Origin: Lachnospiraceae bacterium
GTDB taxonomy: Bacteria > Bacillota > Clostridia > Lachnospirales > Lachnospiraceae
NCBI GenBank assembly: GCA_003979345.1
Contig: RYVZ01000017.1
Coordinates: 7,156-71,155 of the forward strand
DNA length: 64,000 bases
Reading direction: 5' to 3'
Program-made: the position numbers and the translations under genes
Notes under the pieces: generated by a model
What the model was told of the DNA's origin: nothing
Databases searched by the model: none
Seen by the model: only the letters and a program-made list of their open reading frames with translations
Shown: piece after piece, positions 37,599 to 46,376 of the stretch
Position numbering within the stretch: the first letter of the stretch is position 1
How the letters are laid out: every line of letters starts with the position of its first letter

Positions 37599-39110
37599 AT
37601 GAGAAGAAAAAGATACAGATTTCTTGCAGCGCTGTTGTGCGTCGGTCTGCTTGCAGGCTGCGGCGGAAATGACGGCGCAGGAGGCGACGGGAATCAGGGC
37701 AGCGGGACGCAGGACGGACAGAACACGCAGACGGACGGAAGTGCGGGTCCTGATCTGAGTAATATTTATTCTGGCGAGCTGGAACAGAATGTGACGATCC
37801 GCGTGCTTGAGAACGATACGGCGATCGAGCAGGGATATTTTCAGGAACTGATCGATGCGTTCAATGCGGCATACGCCGAATACGGTATCGTTGCGGTGGA
37901 TGCCAACATGGACCAGTACAGCAACTTAGCGGACGACGGCCCTTACGGATACGGTCCGGACGTACTGTATCAGGCAAACGATGTATTGATGAAATATGTG
38001 GACGGTAAGCATATTTATCCGATTCCGGTGCAGAACTTAGAGTGCTATGCACAGATACCGGAGCGCGCATGGGAAGCATACCGCAGGGAGATCGACGGCA
38101 TAACTTATCATATGGCGGTGCCGGTAAACGTGCAGACCGGAATGCTGTACTACCGCAAGGATCTGCTGCCGGAGGATTGGGAAACCGCATGGGACGATAA
38201 TGCAAACGGCATTCCGGATATGGTGGAAAATTGGAACGATATGTACAGATTTTCGCAGCAGCGGATGGCGGAAAACGAGGGACAGTTCGGGTATATGCGC
38301 TCCATGTATGATGTTTATTTCTCTTCGGGTTTCCTGTTTTCCTATGGCGGCTATGTCTTCGGAAACAATAATACCGATCCTTCCGACATTGGTTTTTCAG
38401 CAGGAGATTCGTGGAAGGGGGCGTCGGTCCTCTTACAGCAGTCCGAGCTGATGAACGAGGGCTGTATCGATGATACGATCACGGTGAATGCATACAGCAA
38501 ACTGGCGGACGGAACGTATTTTGCCACTATGACGACACCGGATGTGTATACGCTGTTCTTAAAAGAGCTGATCCTTGTATATAAGGCGCAGGGGATGGAC
38601 GACGAAGCCGCGAGAGCGCTTGCGGAAGAGAACCTTGTGATGACGCAGGTGCCGATGCTTCCTGCAAGTGCCGATTTAAGCGAGGAAGATCCGGAGCTGA
38701 TTCCGCATAAGACGATGGGCGGCGTGAACGGTTACGCGATCAGCGCTTATACGAAAGCGCCGAATGCCTGCCTTGCGTTTGTGGAATTTGCGACAAGCTA
38801 TGACATGGTCATGAGAAGATGTGAGCTTTTGGGAATTGCGCCCGCAAGAAGCGATGTCGCACAGAATCGCGGCGGCACATCGGAGCTGATCTACCAGAGG
38901 CTGGAAGAGGGAAATGTGGTGCTCATGCCGTCCGTTACCGAGGTCGATCAGATTTGGACGCCGGCTCAGTCGTTCTTCTCCGATCTGGCAAAAGACGCGT
39001 TCCGCGAGCCGGGCGAAAAGAAATATGATGATCCCGAGAAGATACAAAACGGGCTTGCACAGGTTGACCAGCAGATTCACGACGCGATCTTTACGCTATC
39101 GGGACAGTAA
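37599..39110 (+). CDS. Maltodextrin-type ABC solute-binding lipoprotein
   Basis: A lipoprotein signal peptide ends at Cys21 (LLCVGLLAGC), followed by a Gly/Asn/Gln-rich spacer and a family 1 extracellular solute-binding domain (NVTIRVLENDTAIEQGYFQELIDAFNAAYAEYGI, then GYGPDVLYQANDVLMKY, MAVPVNVQTGMLYYRKDLLP). It should deliver maltose or maltodextrin to the two permeases that follow. ATG 37599 has AGGAGGG upstream. No ATPase gene is present in the locus, so a shared MsiK-like ATPase elsewhere is expected. The operator palindromes of the lipoprotein promoter were not found before this gene. Confidence 0.92.
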   Translation: MRRKRYRFLAALLCVGLLAGCGGNDGAGGDGNQGSGTQDGQNTQTDGSAGPDLSNIYSGELEQNVTIRVLENDTAIEQGYFQELIDAFNAAYAEYGIVAVDANMDQYSNLADDGPYGYGPDVLYQANDVLMKYVDGKHIYPIPVQNLECYAQIPERAWEAYRREIDGITYHMAVPVNVQTGMLYYRKDLLPEDWETAWDDNANGIPDMVENWNDMYRFSQQRMAENEGQFGYMRSMYDVYFSSGFLFSYGGYVFGNNNTDPSDIGFSAGDSWKGASVLLQQSELMNEGCIDDTITVNAYSKLADGTYFATMTTPDVYTLFLKELILVYKAQGMDDEAARALAEENLVMTQVPMLPASADLSEEDPELIPHKTMGGVNGYAISAYTKAPNACLAFVEFATSYDMVMRRCELLGIAPARSDVAQNRGGTSELIYQRLEEGNVVLMPSVTEVDQIWTPAQSFFSDLAKDAFREPGEKKYDDPEKIQNGLAQVDQQIHDAIFTLSGQ

Positions 39111-39168
39111 ATGATACACAGTATATATAAATCTCATCCGGAAAGACAGGATATGAGGAGGGGTTTCT

Positions 39169-40545
39169 TTGAAAATCAGAAAAAAGAAAAGAGGATCGGA
39201 CGAACGCAATTCGTTTCCCAAAAAGAAAAAGCCGCAATCCGAAAGTCTGCGCATGATAGTGAAAAACGGGAATAAACAAGTTCGGGCGAGTATGTGCCTG
39301 ATGGGGTTAGGTCAGCTTCTGTATAAACAGATCGGTAAGGGTATTTTGTATTTATGTGTGCTCGCACTGGCGGTATTCTATTTTGTAAAAAGAGGATTCG
39401 CTGATATTGCAGGTCTGTTTACTTTGGGAACGAGGGAAGCCGATACATGGCTCGGCATTGAGGGAGACAATTCGGTCGTCATGCTGTTAATGGGTATTCT
39501 ATCAGTGATTGCCGCAACTTGTTTTATCCTATGCTACATTGCCAATATCAAGGATGCATACGAGACGCAGAAGCGCGCAGAGAGGGGCATAGCGCCTGCA
39601 ACATTCCGGGAGGACTTACAGCAGTTTCTGGACAGAAAATTTTATAAGACCGTTTTGTTCCTGCCGATTTTGGGCGTCTGCGTGTTCAACATCCTCCCGA
39701 TCATCTTTATGATCGCGATCGCGTTTACTAATTACGGCGGGACGATCGTGCCGCCGAAGCTGGTCGACTGGGTCGGGTTCAATAATTTTGTGAAACTGGC
39801 GACACTTTCGCAGTTTTCACCGACGTTTCTGAAAATATTGAATTGGAACATCATATGGGCAGTCATTTCCACGGCATTGAACTATTTTGCGGGATTGGGA
39901 CTTGCGCTTTTGTTAAACAAGGAATGTGTCAAGGGAAAGGCGCTTTGGCGCGCTTTCCCGGTGCTTGCCTATGCGGTTCCGGGATTTATCACACTGCTCG
40001 GTTTCAAATTTATGTTCTCCTATGGCGGACCGATCAATCAGATCATTACCGGTATGGGGAACAAGGCGGTCGGATTCCTGGATATCGACGCAAAATGGAT
40101 CGCGCGTATCATCGGTCTTTTAGTTAATGCATGGATCAGCGTGCCTTCGATCATGCTGCTGGCGACCGGTCTGTTGTCAAACCGTGATGCGAGCCAGATG
40201 GAGTCGGCGAAAATAGACGGTGCGAATGCATTTCAGCAGTTTCGGCATATCACGCTGCCGTTCGTACTGTTTTCGACCACGCCGGTCCTGATCTCGCAGT
40301 TTATTGGTAATTTCAATAACTTCGGTATCTTTTTCTTCCTAAGGGGCGGGTTATACATAGACGGTTATTTTTTGGCAAGCGATACCGATCTGCTCATCAA
40401 CTGGCTGTATAACCTGTCCATCAATAATAACTATTACAATATCGGCGCAACGATAAGTTTGGTCATCTTTGTGATCACGTCGCTGATTTCCCTTTCCATC
40501 TATACAGGAAGTGCATCTTACAGAGAGGAGGATACGTTCCGATGA
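39169..40545 (+). CDS. MalF-like sugar ABC transporter permease
   Basis: A membrane subunit of a CUT1 importer with an extended N-terminus: several hydrophobic segments (about residues 45-75, 95-125, 165-190) before the conserved permease core. The EAA loop that docks the ATPase is visible as SAKIDGANAFQQFRHITLPF. The protein starts with TTG after a strong GAGGAGGGG site; its basic N-terminus (KIRKKKRGSDERNSFPKKKKPQ) is cytosolic. The last four bases overlap the malG start codon (ATGA), indicating translational coupling. Confidence 0.93.
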   Translation: MKIRKKKRGSDERNSFPKKKKPQSESLRMIVKNGNKQVRASMCLMGLGQLLYKQIGKGILYLCVLALAVFYFVKRGFADIAGLFTLGTREADTWLGIEGDNSVVMLLMGILSVIAATCFILCYIANIKDAYETQKRAERGIAPATFREDLQQFLDRKFYKTVLFLPILGVCVFNILPIIFMIAIAFTNYGGTIVPPKLVDWVGFNNFVKLATLSQFSPTFLKILNWNIIWAVISTALNYFAGLGLALLLNKECVKGKALWRAFPVLAYAVPGFITLLGFKFMFSYGGPINQIITGMGNKAVGFLDIDAKWIARIIGLLVNAWISVPSIMLLATGLLSNRDASQMESAKIDGANAFQQFRHITLPFVLFSTTPVLISQFIGNFNNFGIFFFLRGGLYIDGYFLASDTDLLINWLYNLSINNNYYNIGATISLVIFVITSLISLSIYTGSASYREEDTFR

Positions 40546-41378
40546 AAAGCAGGAAGAAATTAAGGGTCATGGATTCGGTCGTCACGCATGTGATACTGGT
40601 TGCAGTATGCTTTATCTTTTTGTTTCCGTGTCTCTGGCTGATCCTGGCGTCGTTTAGCAAATCGGGCTCGATCTACTCCTTTGACGGCTTTTTCCCAAGC
40701 GAGTACAGTCTTGATACGTTCCGGATGCTGTTTACGGACACGGAAATGTATAACTATCCGAGGTGGTTCCGCAATACGCTCTTTATTGCGACGATGAGCT
40801 GCCTGATCGGAACGTTTTTAGTCATACTGACCGCTTATACGATGTCGCGCTTCAAGTTCCGCGGCAGAAAGGCTATCATGAAGACGACGCTCGTGCTTGG
40901 CATGTTCCCGTCCTTTATGGGAATGATCGCCGTTTACATCATTATGACGCAGTTTGGGCTGATCAATAAGATGTGGGGACTGATCCTGATCTACAGTTCG
41001 GGCGCGCCGATGGGATATCTGACTCAGAAAGGCTTTTTTGACACGATACCGGGGTCCATCGACGAAGCCGCGCGCATTGACGGCGCGACAAACTTTCAGG
41101 TATTCTTAAAAATCAATCTGCCGATCTCAATGCCGATCATTGTTTATACGGCGCTCACAAGCTTTGTGTTTCCGTGGAGCGATTTCATTCTGCCGAAGCT
41201 GCTGCTCAAGGAAAAAGATCTTTACACGGTGGCAGTCGGATTGATGAGCCTTGGAGAGACGGAATTTGCGAGGTTTGCGGCGGGCTCCGTGTTCATTGCG
41301 GTGCCGATCGTCATTCTCTATTTCTGCCTGATGCGTTTCCTCGTGGACGGCATGACGGCGGGCGCGGTGAAGGGATAA
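40542..41378 (+). CDS. MalG-like sugar ABC transporter permease
   Basis: The second permease of the CUT1 importer. Six membrane segments are predicted, the first at about residues 13-35. The EAA motif DEAARIDGATNFQVFLKINLPISMPII lies near residue 175-200 (key residues E-A-A, G at the turn). It overlaps malF by 4 bp. The C-terminus ends in FLVDGMTAGAVKG, typical of the family, and lies inside the first copy of a 38-bp tandem duplication. Confidence 0.94.
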   Translation: MKSRKKLRVMDSVVTHVILVAVCFIFLFPCLWLILASFSKSGSIYSFDGFFPSEYSLDTFRMLFTDTEMYNYPRWFRNTLFIATMSCLIGTFLVILTAYTMSRFKFRGRKAIMKTTLVLGMFPSFMGMIAVYIIMTQFGLINKMWGLILIYSSGAPMGYLTQKGFFDTIPGSIDEAARIDGATNFQVFLKINLPISMPIIVYTALTSFVFPWSDFILPKLLLKEKDLYTVAVGLMSLGETEFARFAAGSVFIAVPIVILYFCLMRFLVDGMTAGAVKG

Positions 41379-41460
41379 GCGAAAGGGATACCTGCGTTAG
41401 CCGGGTGAAGGGATAAGCGAAAGGAATACCTGCGTTAGCCGGGTGGAAGGATAAGCGGGG
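41366..41460 (+). repeat. 38-bp tandem duplication covering the malG stop codon
   Basis: Units at 41366-41403 and 41404-41441 differ by one base; a third partial, diverged copy follows to about 41460. Each begins GGTGAAGGGATAAGCGAAAG and therefore contains the last malG codons and its TAA. The extra copies do not change the protein. Confidence 0.9.
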
Positions 41461-41552
41461 GAATGCCCTGCTTTGGCTGCGGTGACAGAGTAAACGGATG
41501 CAACTTGTCGGTCAGGCGTGTCAACGGAATCAATGTTACTGTGAATGGAAAG

Positions 41553-41597
41553 ATGATCCGATACGGATGGAAGAAGCCGCCCGTACCGGATCATTTT
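41553..41597 (+). terminator. Terminator of the glucan transporter operon
   Basis: ATGATCCGATACGG (41553-41566) pairs with CCGTACCGGATCAT (41581-41594), 14 bp with one G-U pair, followed by a short T-run. Confidence 0.75.
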
Positions 41598-41669
41598 ATG
41601 ATATTGCACAAGTCTTTTCATGAAATCAAAGGTGTTAAACAGCGAAATCAAAATCTTTTATGGGAGGTC

Positions 41670-41699
41670 TTGATTCTGCGCGGTCACTTATACTATAAT
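41670..41699 (+). promoter_or_regulatory. Promoter of apt
   Basis: TTGATT (41670-41675) and TATAAT (41694-41699) are 18 bp apart, about 70 bp before the apt start. Between malG and this promoter (41461-41669) only the terminator hairpin was found. Confidence 0.7.
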
Positions 41700-41770
41700 A
41701 GTTATACTTGTTTCTAAAATAAAAGTCCGTGCGGCGGCACGCAGGGCTGATCATGAATGGGGGCAGCACA

Positions 41771-42295
41771 ATGAAGAAGCTGGAAGAATATGTGGTAAGT
41801 ATTCCTGATTTCCCGGAGGAAGGAATCATATTTCGTGATGTGACAAGCGTACTGCAGGATGCAGAAGGGCTGCAGCTTGCAATCGATACGATGCAGGATC
41901 TGGTAAAGGATCTGGAATTTGATGCGGTGGTCGGCGCAGAGTCCCGCGGTTTTATTTTTGGTACACCAATTGCCTATAATAAGAAAAAACCGTTTATTTT
42001 GATCCGCAAAAAGGGTAAACTTCCCAGAGAGACGGTTTCCATCGACTATGAGCTTGAGTACGGGACGGCGACGATCGAGATGCACAAGGACTCTATTCAG
42101 AAAGGGCAGAAAGTGTTGATCGTGGATGATCTGATTGCGACAGGCGGTACGACGGAGGCGATGATCAAGCTTGTGGAGCAGCTTGGCGGCGAGGTGGTCG
42201 GGATCGTCGTGCTGATGGAGCTTGCAGGGCTCAAGGGCAGGGAGCGTCTTGCCGGATATCGTTTAGACTCCGCGATCCGGTATGAAGGCAAATGA
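41771..42295 (+). CDS. apt: Adenine phosphoribosyltransferase
   Basis: Apt salvages adenine to AMP using PRPP. The 174-residue protein has the family pattern: YVVSIPDFPEEGIIFRDVTSVL at the start, FDAVVGAESRGFIFGTPIAY, FILIRKKGKLP, and the PRPP-binding VLIVDDLIATGGTTEAMIKL. ATG 41771 follows GGGGG. It is immediately upstream of relA/spoT, an arrangement common in Firmicutes that links purine salvage with the stringent response. Its stop codon lies in a 10-bp hairpin. Confidence 0.97.
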   Translation: MKKLEEYVVSIPDFPEEGIIFRDVTSVLQDAEGLQLAIDTMQDLVKDLEFDAVVGAESRGFIFGTPIAYNKKKPFILIRKKGKLPRETVSIDYELEYGTATIEMHKDSIQKGQKVLIVDDLIATGGTTEAMIKLVEQLGGEVVGIVVLMELAGLKGRERLAGYRLDSAIRYEGK

Positions 42296-42337
42296 GTTTC
42301 CTTTAGGAAACTCATTCAAAGGAATGTTTCACATTCC
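42292..42337 (+). terminator. Two consecutive hairpins between apt and relA/spoT
   Basis: ATGAGTTTCC-TTTA-GGAAACTCAT (42292-42315) is a perfect 10-bp stem that includes the apt stop codon; GGAATGT-TTC-ACATTCC (42321-42337) follows with T4. They may terminate or attenuate transcription into relA/spoT. Confidence 0.65.
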
Positions 42338-42499
42338 TTTTGGAACGCGAAGCATTCTTTTAGAATACTGGCATTCTTTTAGAGTGTTTATCGTCTTTTC
42401 GGGATTTTGACAGTCAATACATTCAGAGATTTTTCTCATGCAGGACTTTGCCGCGAGGTTGGCGGCATCATTCATGGTTAATGACAGCAGGTGGTGAGA

Positions 42500-44878
42500 A
42501 TGACGGAAGAAAACAAGCAGGCAGTACAGCAAAGTGAAGATTTGGTCCGCGTCGGAACCGTTTCGTTGGAAGGATACGCCGACATGGAGAAGAAACCGGA
42601 ACTGGTGATCGACGACGGGCGTATCGAGGCGATACGGGAGTTTCAGAGCCCGGAGGAACTTTACCAGAATCTTCTTGTGCGCATTCAGAAGTATCACCCG
42701 ACGACGGATTGTTCGATGATCGAACACGCCTATCAGCTTGCTTATGAGGCGCATAAAGACCAGGTGCGGAAGTCAGGGGAGCCTTATATCATTCATCCGC
42801 TCTGTGTGGCGATCATTCTTGCCGATCTGGAAATGGATAAGGAGACGATCGCGGCAGGACTTCTGCACGACGTGATAGAAGATACGAATTACACCTATGA
42901 AGACATCCAGCGGGAATTCGGAGACGATGTGGCGCTGCTTGTTGACGGTGTGACAAAGCTTGATAAACTTAAATATAAGGGTGGCAGCGGAGATAAACTG
43001 GACCTGCAGGTGGAAAATCTGCGGAAGATGTTTCTTGCGATGGCAAAGGATATCCGCGTCATCATCATCAAGCTTGCCGACCGGCTTCACAATATGCGCA
43101 CACTCGAATACCAGAGGCCGGACAGACAGCAGGCGATCGCGCGCGAGACACTTGATATTTATGCGCCGATCGCACAGCGGCTTGGTATTTCAAAATTGAA
43201 GGTTGAATTGGACGATCTTTCTCTTAAGTATCTGGAACCGGACATTTACTATGATCTGGTAGACAAAATTGCGATCCGCAAGAATGTGCGGGAAAAATAT
43301 ATTCAGACGATCGTTGATGAAGTCAGCGAGCATATCCGCAACGCCGGGATCAAAGCGCAGATTGACGGGCGTGTCAAACATTTTTTCAGTATTTATAAAA
43401 AAATGAAAAATCAGAATAAAACGATCGATCAGATTTATGATCTGTTTGCGGTCAGGATCATTGTGGATACGGTGAAGGATTGTTATGCCGCGCTTGGCGT
43501 CATTCATGAAATGTATAAGCCGATACCGGGGCGTTTTAAGGATTATATCGCAGTGCCGAAGGGAAATATGTATCAGTCGCTCCACACGACGCTGATCGGA
43601 AAAAACGCGACACCGTTTGAAATACAGATCCGCACTTTTGAGATGCATAAAGCGGCGGAATACGGCATCGCGGCGCATTGGAAATATAAGGTCGCTTCAG
43701 ACGGTAAGAAGATCGACGATTCCGAGCAGGAAAAGCTGACATGGCTCAGGCAGATTTTGGAATGGCAGCGCGATATGTCGGACAATAAGGAATTTATCAA
43801 TCTGTTAAAAAGCGACCTTGATCTTTTTTCGGATAATGTATACTGTTTTACACCGTCGGGAGATGTCAAGAGCCTTCCGGCAGGTTCCACACCAATTGAC
43901 TTCGCGTACTGCATCCACAGTGCGGTCGGCAATAAAATGATCGGTGCGCGCGTCAACGAACAGCTTGTGACGATCGATTATGAGTTGAAAAACGGGGACC
44001 GCGTTGAAATCTTAACATCCCAGAATTCCAAAGGACCGAGCAGGGACTGGCTCAATATCGTAAAAAGCACGCAGGCCAAGAGTAAGATCAACCAGTGGTT
44101 CAAAAGTCAGTTAAAAGACGACAATATCATCAAAGGCAAAGAGCTCATGATGGCTTACTGCAAGCAGCGCTCCTTAAATACAAGCAATTTGATGAAGCCG
44201 GAATATATGGAGCGCATCATGCGCAAGTATGGATTTCAGGATTGGGATTCCGTGCTTGCCGCGATCGGACACGGCGGCTTAAAAGAAGGTCATATTGCGA
44301 ACCGGATGCAGGAAATGTATGAAGCCGATCATCAGAAAACGATGAGTGATGAGGAGATCCTGAATGAGATCCGGACCAATAATGAGCAGAGCGCGTCGAG
44401 ACCGCATATGCAGAGCAAGGGAAAGAGCGCGATCGTTGTCAAGGGGATCCATGATGTCGCCGTGCGGTTCTCAAAATGCTGCTCGCCGGTACCGGGTGAC
44501 GAGATCGTTGGCTTTGTCACGAGAGGGCGCGGCGTATCCGTACACAGGACGGACTGCGTAAACGTGCTGAATCTGCCTGAAATTGAACGCCAGAGGCTGA
44601 TTGATGCGGAATGGCAGGGGACAGAGGCGCAGGAGGGATCGTATCTGGCGGAGATCGTGATTTACGCGACAAACCGAAGCGGATTTCTCGCCGATGTATC
44701 GCGGGCGCTGACGGAACGCAATATTGATATCCGGTCATTAAATACGCGCACGAGCAAAACGGGCAGGGTAACGATGGAAGTATCGTTTGACGTCTCAAGC
44801 AGGGAAGAACTAAACAGGATAACCGATAAACTACGCACGATCCCGAATGTGATTGATGTGGAAAGGACAAGGTCATGA
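42500..44878 (+). CDS. Bifunctional (p)ppGpp synthetase/hydrolase (RelA/SpoT)
   Basis: The 792-residue Rel protein shows the HD hydrolase (HPLCVAIILADLEMD, AAGLLHDVIEDTNY, RLHNMRTLEY), the synthetase (YAVRIIVD region, KDYIAVPKGNMYQSLHT, FEIQIRTFEMHKAAEYGIAAHWKYK), TGS (VYCFTPSGDVKSLPAGSTPIDFAY), the zinc-finger region with CCSPVPGD, and a C-terminal ACT domain. Both catalytic centres look intact. A non-conserved ~45-residue N-terminal extension precedes the family start. The stop codon overlaps the next gene by 4 bp. The start ATG 42500 has AGGTGG about 6 nt upstream. Confidence 0.96.
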   Translation: MTEENKQAVQQSEDLVRVGTVSLEGYADMEKKPELVIDDGRIEAIREFQSPEELYQNLLVRIQKYHPTTDCSMIEHAYQLAYEAHKDQVRKSGEPYIIHPLCVAIILADLEMDKETIAAGLLHDVIEDTNYTYEDIQREFGDDVALLVDGVTKLDKLKYKGGSGDKLDLQVENLRKMFLAMAKDIRVIIIKLADRLHNMRTLEYQRPDRQQAIARETLDIYAPIAQRLGISKLKVELDDLSLKYLEPDIYYDLVDKIAIRKNVREKYIQTIVDEVSEHIRNAGIKAQIDGRVKHFFSIYKKMKNQNKTIDQIYDLFAVRIIVDTVKDCYAALGVIHEMYKPIPGRFKDYIAVPKGNMYQSLHTTLIGKNATPFEIQIRTFEMHKAAEYGIAAHWKYKVASDGKKIDDSEQEKLTWLRQILEWQRDMSDNKEFINLLKSDLDLFSDNVYCFTPSGDVKSLPAGSTPIDFAYCIHSAVGNKMIGARVNEQLVTIDYELKNGDRVEILTSQNSKGPSRDWLNIVKSTQAKSKINQWFKSQLKDDNIIKGKELMMAYCKQRSLNTSNLMKPEYMERIMRKYGFQDWDSVLAAIGHGGLKEGHIANRMQEMYEADHQKTMSDEEILNEIRTNNEQSASRPHMQSKGKSAIVVKGIHDVAVRFSKCCSPVPGDEIVGFVTRGRGVSVHRTDCVNVLNLPEIERQRLIDAEWQGTEAQEGSYLAEIVIYATNRSGFLADVSRALTERNIDIRSLNTRTSKTGRVTMEVSFDVSSREELNRITDKLRTIPNVIDVERTRS

Positions 44879-45516
44879 CATTAAAAATAGGCAGAATGGT
44901 GATGGGCGCCGTTCAGACAAATTGCTATTTTGTATATGATGAGGAGCAGCGGGGCGCGGTGAAGGATGCGATCGTGTTTGATGCGGCTGATCAGGGTGCA
45001 ACGATCTATCAGCGCCTGAAGGCAAAAGGATTCCATGTGGCGGCGATTCTTTTGACCCATGCGCATTTTGACCATATCTGGGGCGTGCAGGAGCTGCGCG
45101 CAAAATCGGGTGCGAAGGTGTATGCCTTAGAGGAAGAGCGCCCCTTATGTGAGAGCGCGGACTTAAACGTGTCAGCCGACGCAGGAAGGGCATGCACGAT
45201 CAAGCCGAACGAATATGTGAAAGACGGTCAGGAGCTGACGATCTCTGGTATGACGTGTAAAGTGATCGCGACCCCCGGACATACGGTCGGAAGCTGCTGT
45301 TATTATTTTGAGGAGGCCGGAATTTTAGTCAGCGGAGATACGCTGTTTGCGGAGTCGGTCGGAAGAAGCGACCTGCCGACGGGAAGTGCGGCAGAGCTTG
45401 TGCGCTCCGTAAAGGAAAAGCTGTTTGTGCTGCCGGAGGAGACGAAGGTATACCCGGGGCACGGTGACGTGACTTCGATTGGACACGAAAAGCAGTATAA
45501 TCCGTTTTGTATGTAG
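44875..45516 (+). CDS. Metallo-beta-lactamase fold hydrolase (glyoxalase II-like)
   Basis: The MBL zinc-binding motif THAHFDHIWGV lies near residue 60, followed by ATPGHTVGSCCYYF and SGDTLFAESVGRSDL, and VYPGHGDVT near the C-terminus. The 213-residue length fits the short glyoxalase II-like family that hydrolyses thioesters. Its ATG overlaps the relA/spoT stop codon (ATGA), so the two are translationally coupled. It is often found beside relA in Firmicutes; substrate unknown. Confidence 0.93.
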   Translation: MTLKIGRMVMGAVQTNCYFVYDEEQRGAVKDAIVFDAADQGATIYQRLKAKGFHVAAILLTHAHFDHIWGVQELRAKSGAKVYALEEERPLCESADLNVSADAGRACTIKPNEYVKDGQELTISGMTCKVIATPGHTVGSCCYYFEEAGILVSGDTLFAESVGRSDLPTGSAAELVRSVKEKLFVLPEETKVYPGHGDVTSIGHEKQYNPFCM

Positions 45517-45675
45517 TAAAATAAGATCTTTGATATTTCAGACCAAAATCAAGGATCTTTGGGAAGATGAAATAGGATCGCATATGTTGTGGAAAGATGC
45601 GTATTCCGCAGACTTGTGTCGTAGTCACAAATTTTTTCGAGTGTATAAAATTTGTACTGCTGATGGAGGAGTTGT

Positions 45676-46212
45676 ATGAAAGGCAGCGCGGGGGTCATAG
45701 CAGAAACAGAACGATTGATTTTAAGAAGATATCAGGAGAGTGACCTGCAAGATCTGTTTGAATATTTGTCCGATCCGAAAGTGGTAGAGTTTGAACCGTA
45801 CAAACCGATGTCGCTTGATGAAACAAAAGAAAATCTGGAGTGGCGGATCGGGACAGAGGAAATGATTGCTTTGGAATTGAAAAGCTCTCATAAAATGATC
45901 GGCAATGTTTATATGGGAAAACGGGAGTTTGATACATTGGAGTTGGGATATGTACTTAACCGCAATTATTGGAAAAAAGGGTATGCTGCCGAGAGTATAA
46001 AAGTGCTGGTCCGGCAGGCTTTTTCAGACGGGATCCACAGGATCTATGCGGAATGCGACCCGCTCAACAGCGGCTCATGGAAATTGCTGGAAGCGCTTGG
46101 TTTCCAGCAGGAATCACATCTTAGGCAAAACGTCTGGTTTTGGAAGGATGAAAATGGAAAGCCGGTCTGGAAAGACACGTATGTGTATGCGATGCTGAAT
46201 GGGGAGCAGTAA
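45676..46212 (+). CDS. GNAT-family N-acetyltransferase (RimJ/RimL-like)
   Basis: The 178-residue protein starts AETERLILRRYQESDLQDLF, the usual opening of RimJ/RimL-type acetyltransferases. The acetyl-CoA binding part is LGYVLNRNYWKKGYAAES, then RIYAECDPLNSGSWKLLEALGFQQE. It transfers acetyl groups to an unknown acceptor such as a protein N-terminus or small amine. TGGAGGA precedes the start. A weak hairpin (45524-45561) separates it from the upstream operon, so it may be independently transcribed. Confidence 0.9.
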   Translation: MKGSAGVIAETERLILRRYQESDLQDLFEYLSDPKVVEFEPYKPMSLDETKENLEWRIGTEEMIALELKSSHKMIGNVYMGKREFDTLELGYVLNRNYWKKGYAAESIKVLVRQAFSDGIHRIYAECDPLNSGSWKLLEALGFQQESHLRQNVWFWKDENGKPVWKDTYVYAMLNGEQ

Positions 46213-46376
46213 CCGATGCTTGGTTTCACTAAGGGAAATTTTTGCGACCGGAGCAGACATAAGGGAGCGCTGAATAAATCATCGATCATCCGGTGCACTT
46301 GGCGGACATAAATGGATTTACAAATCGTGTGGGAAATGCTTTCGTCAGCGTTACCAAAATACGGGAGAGGTATAAA

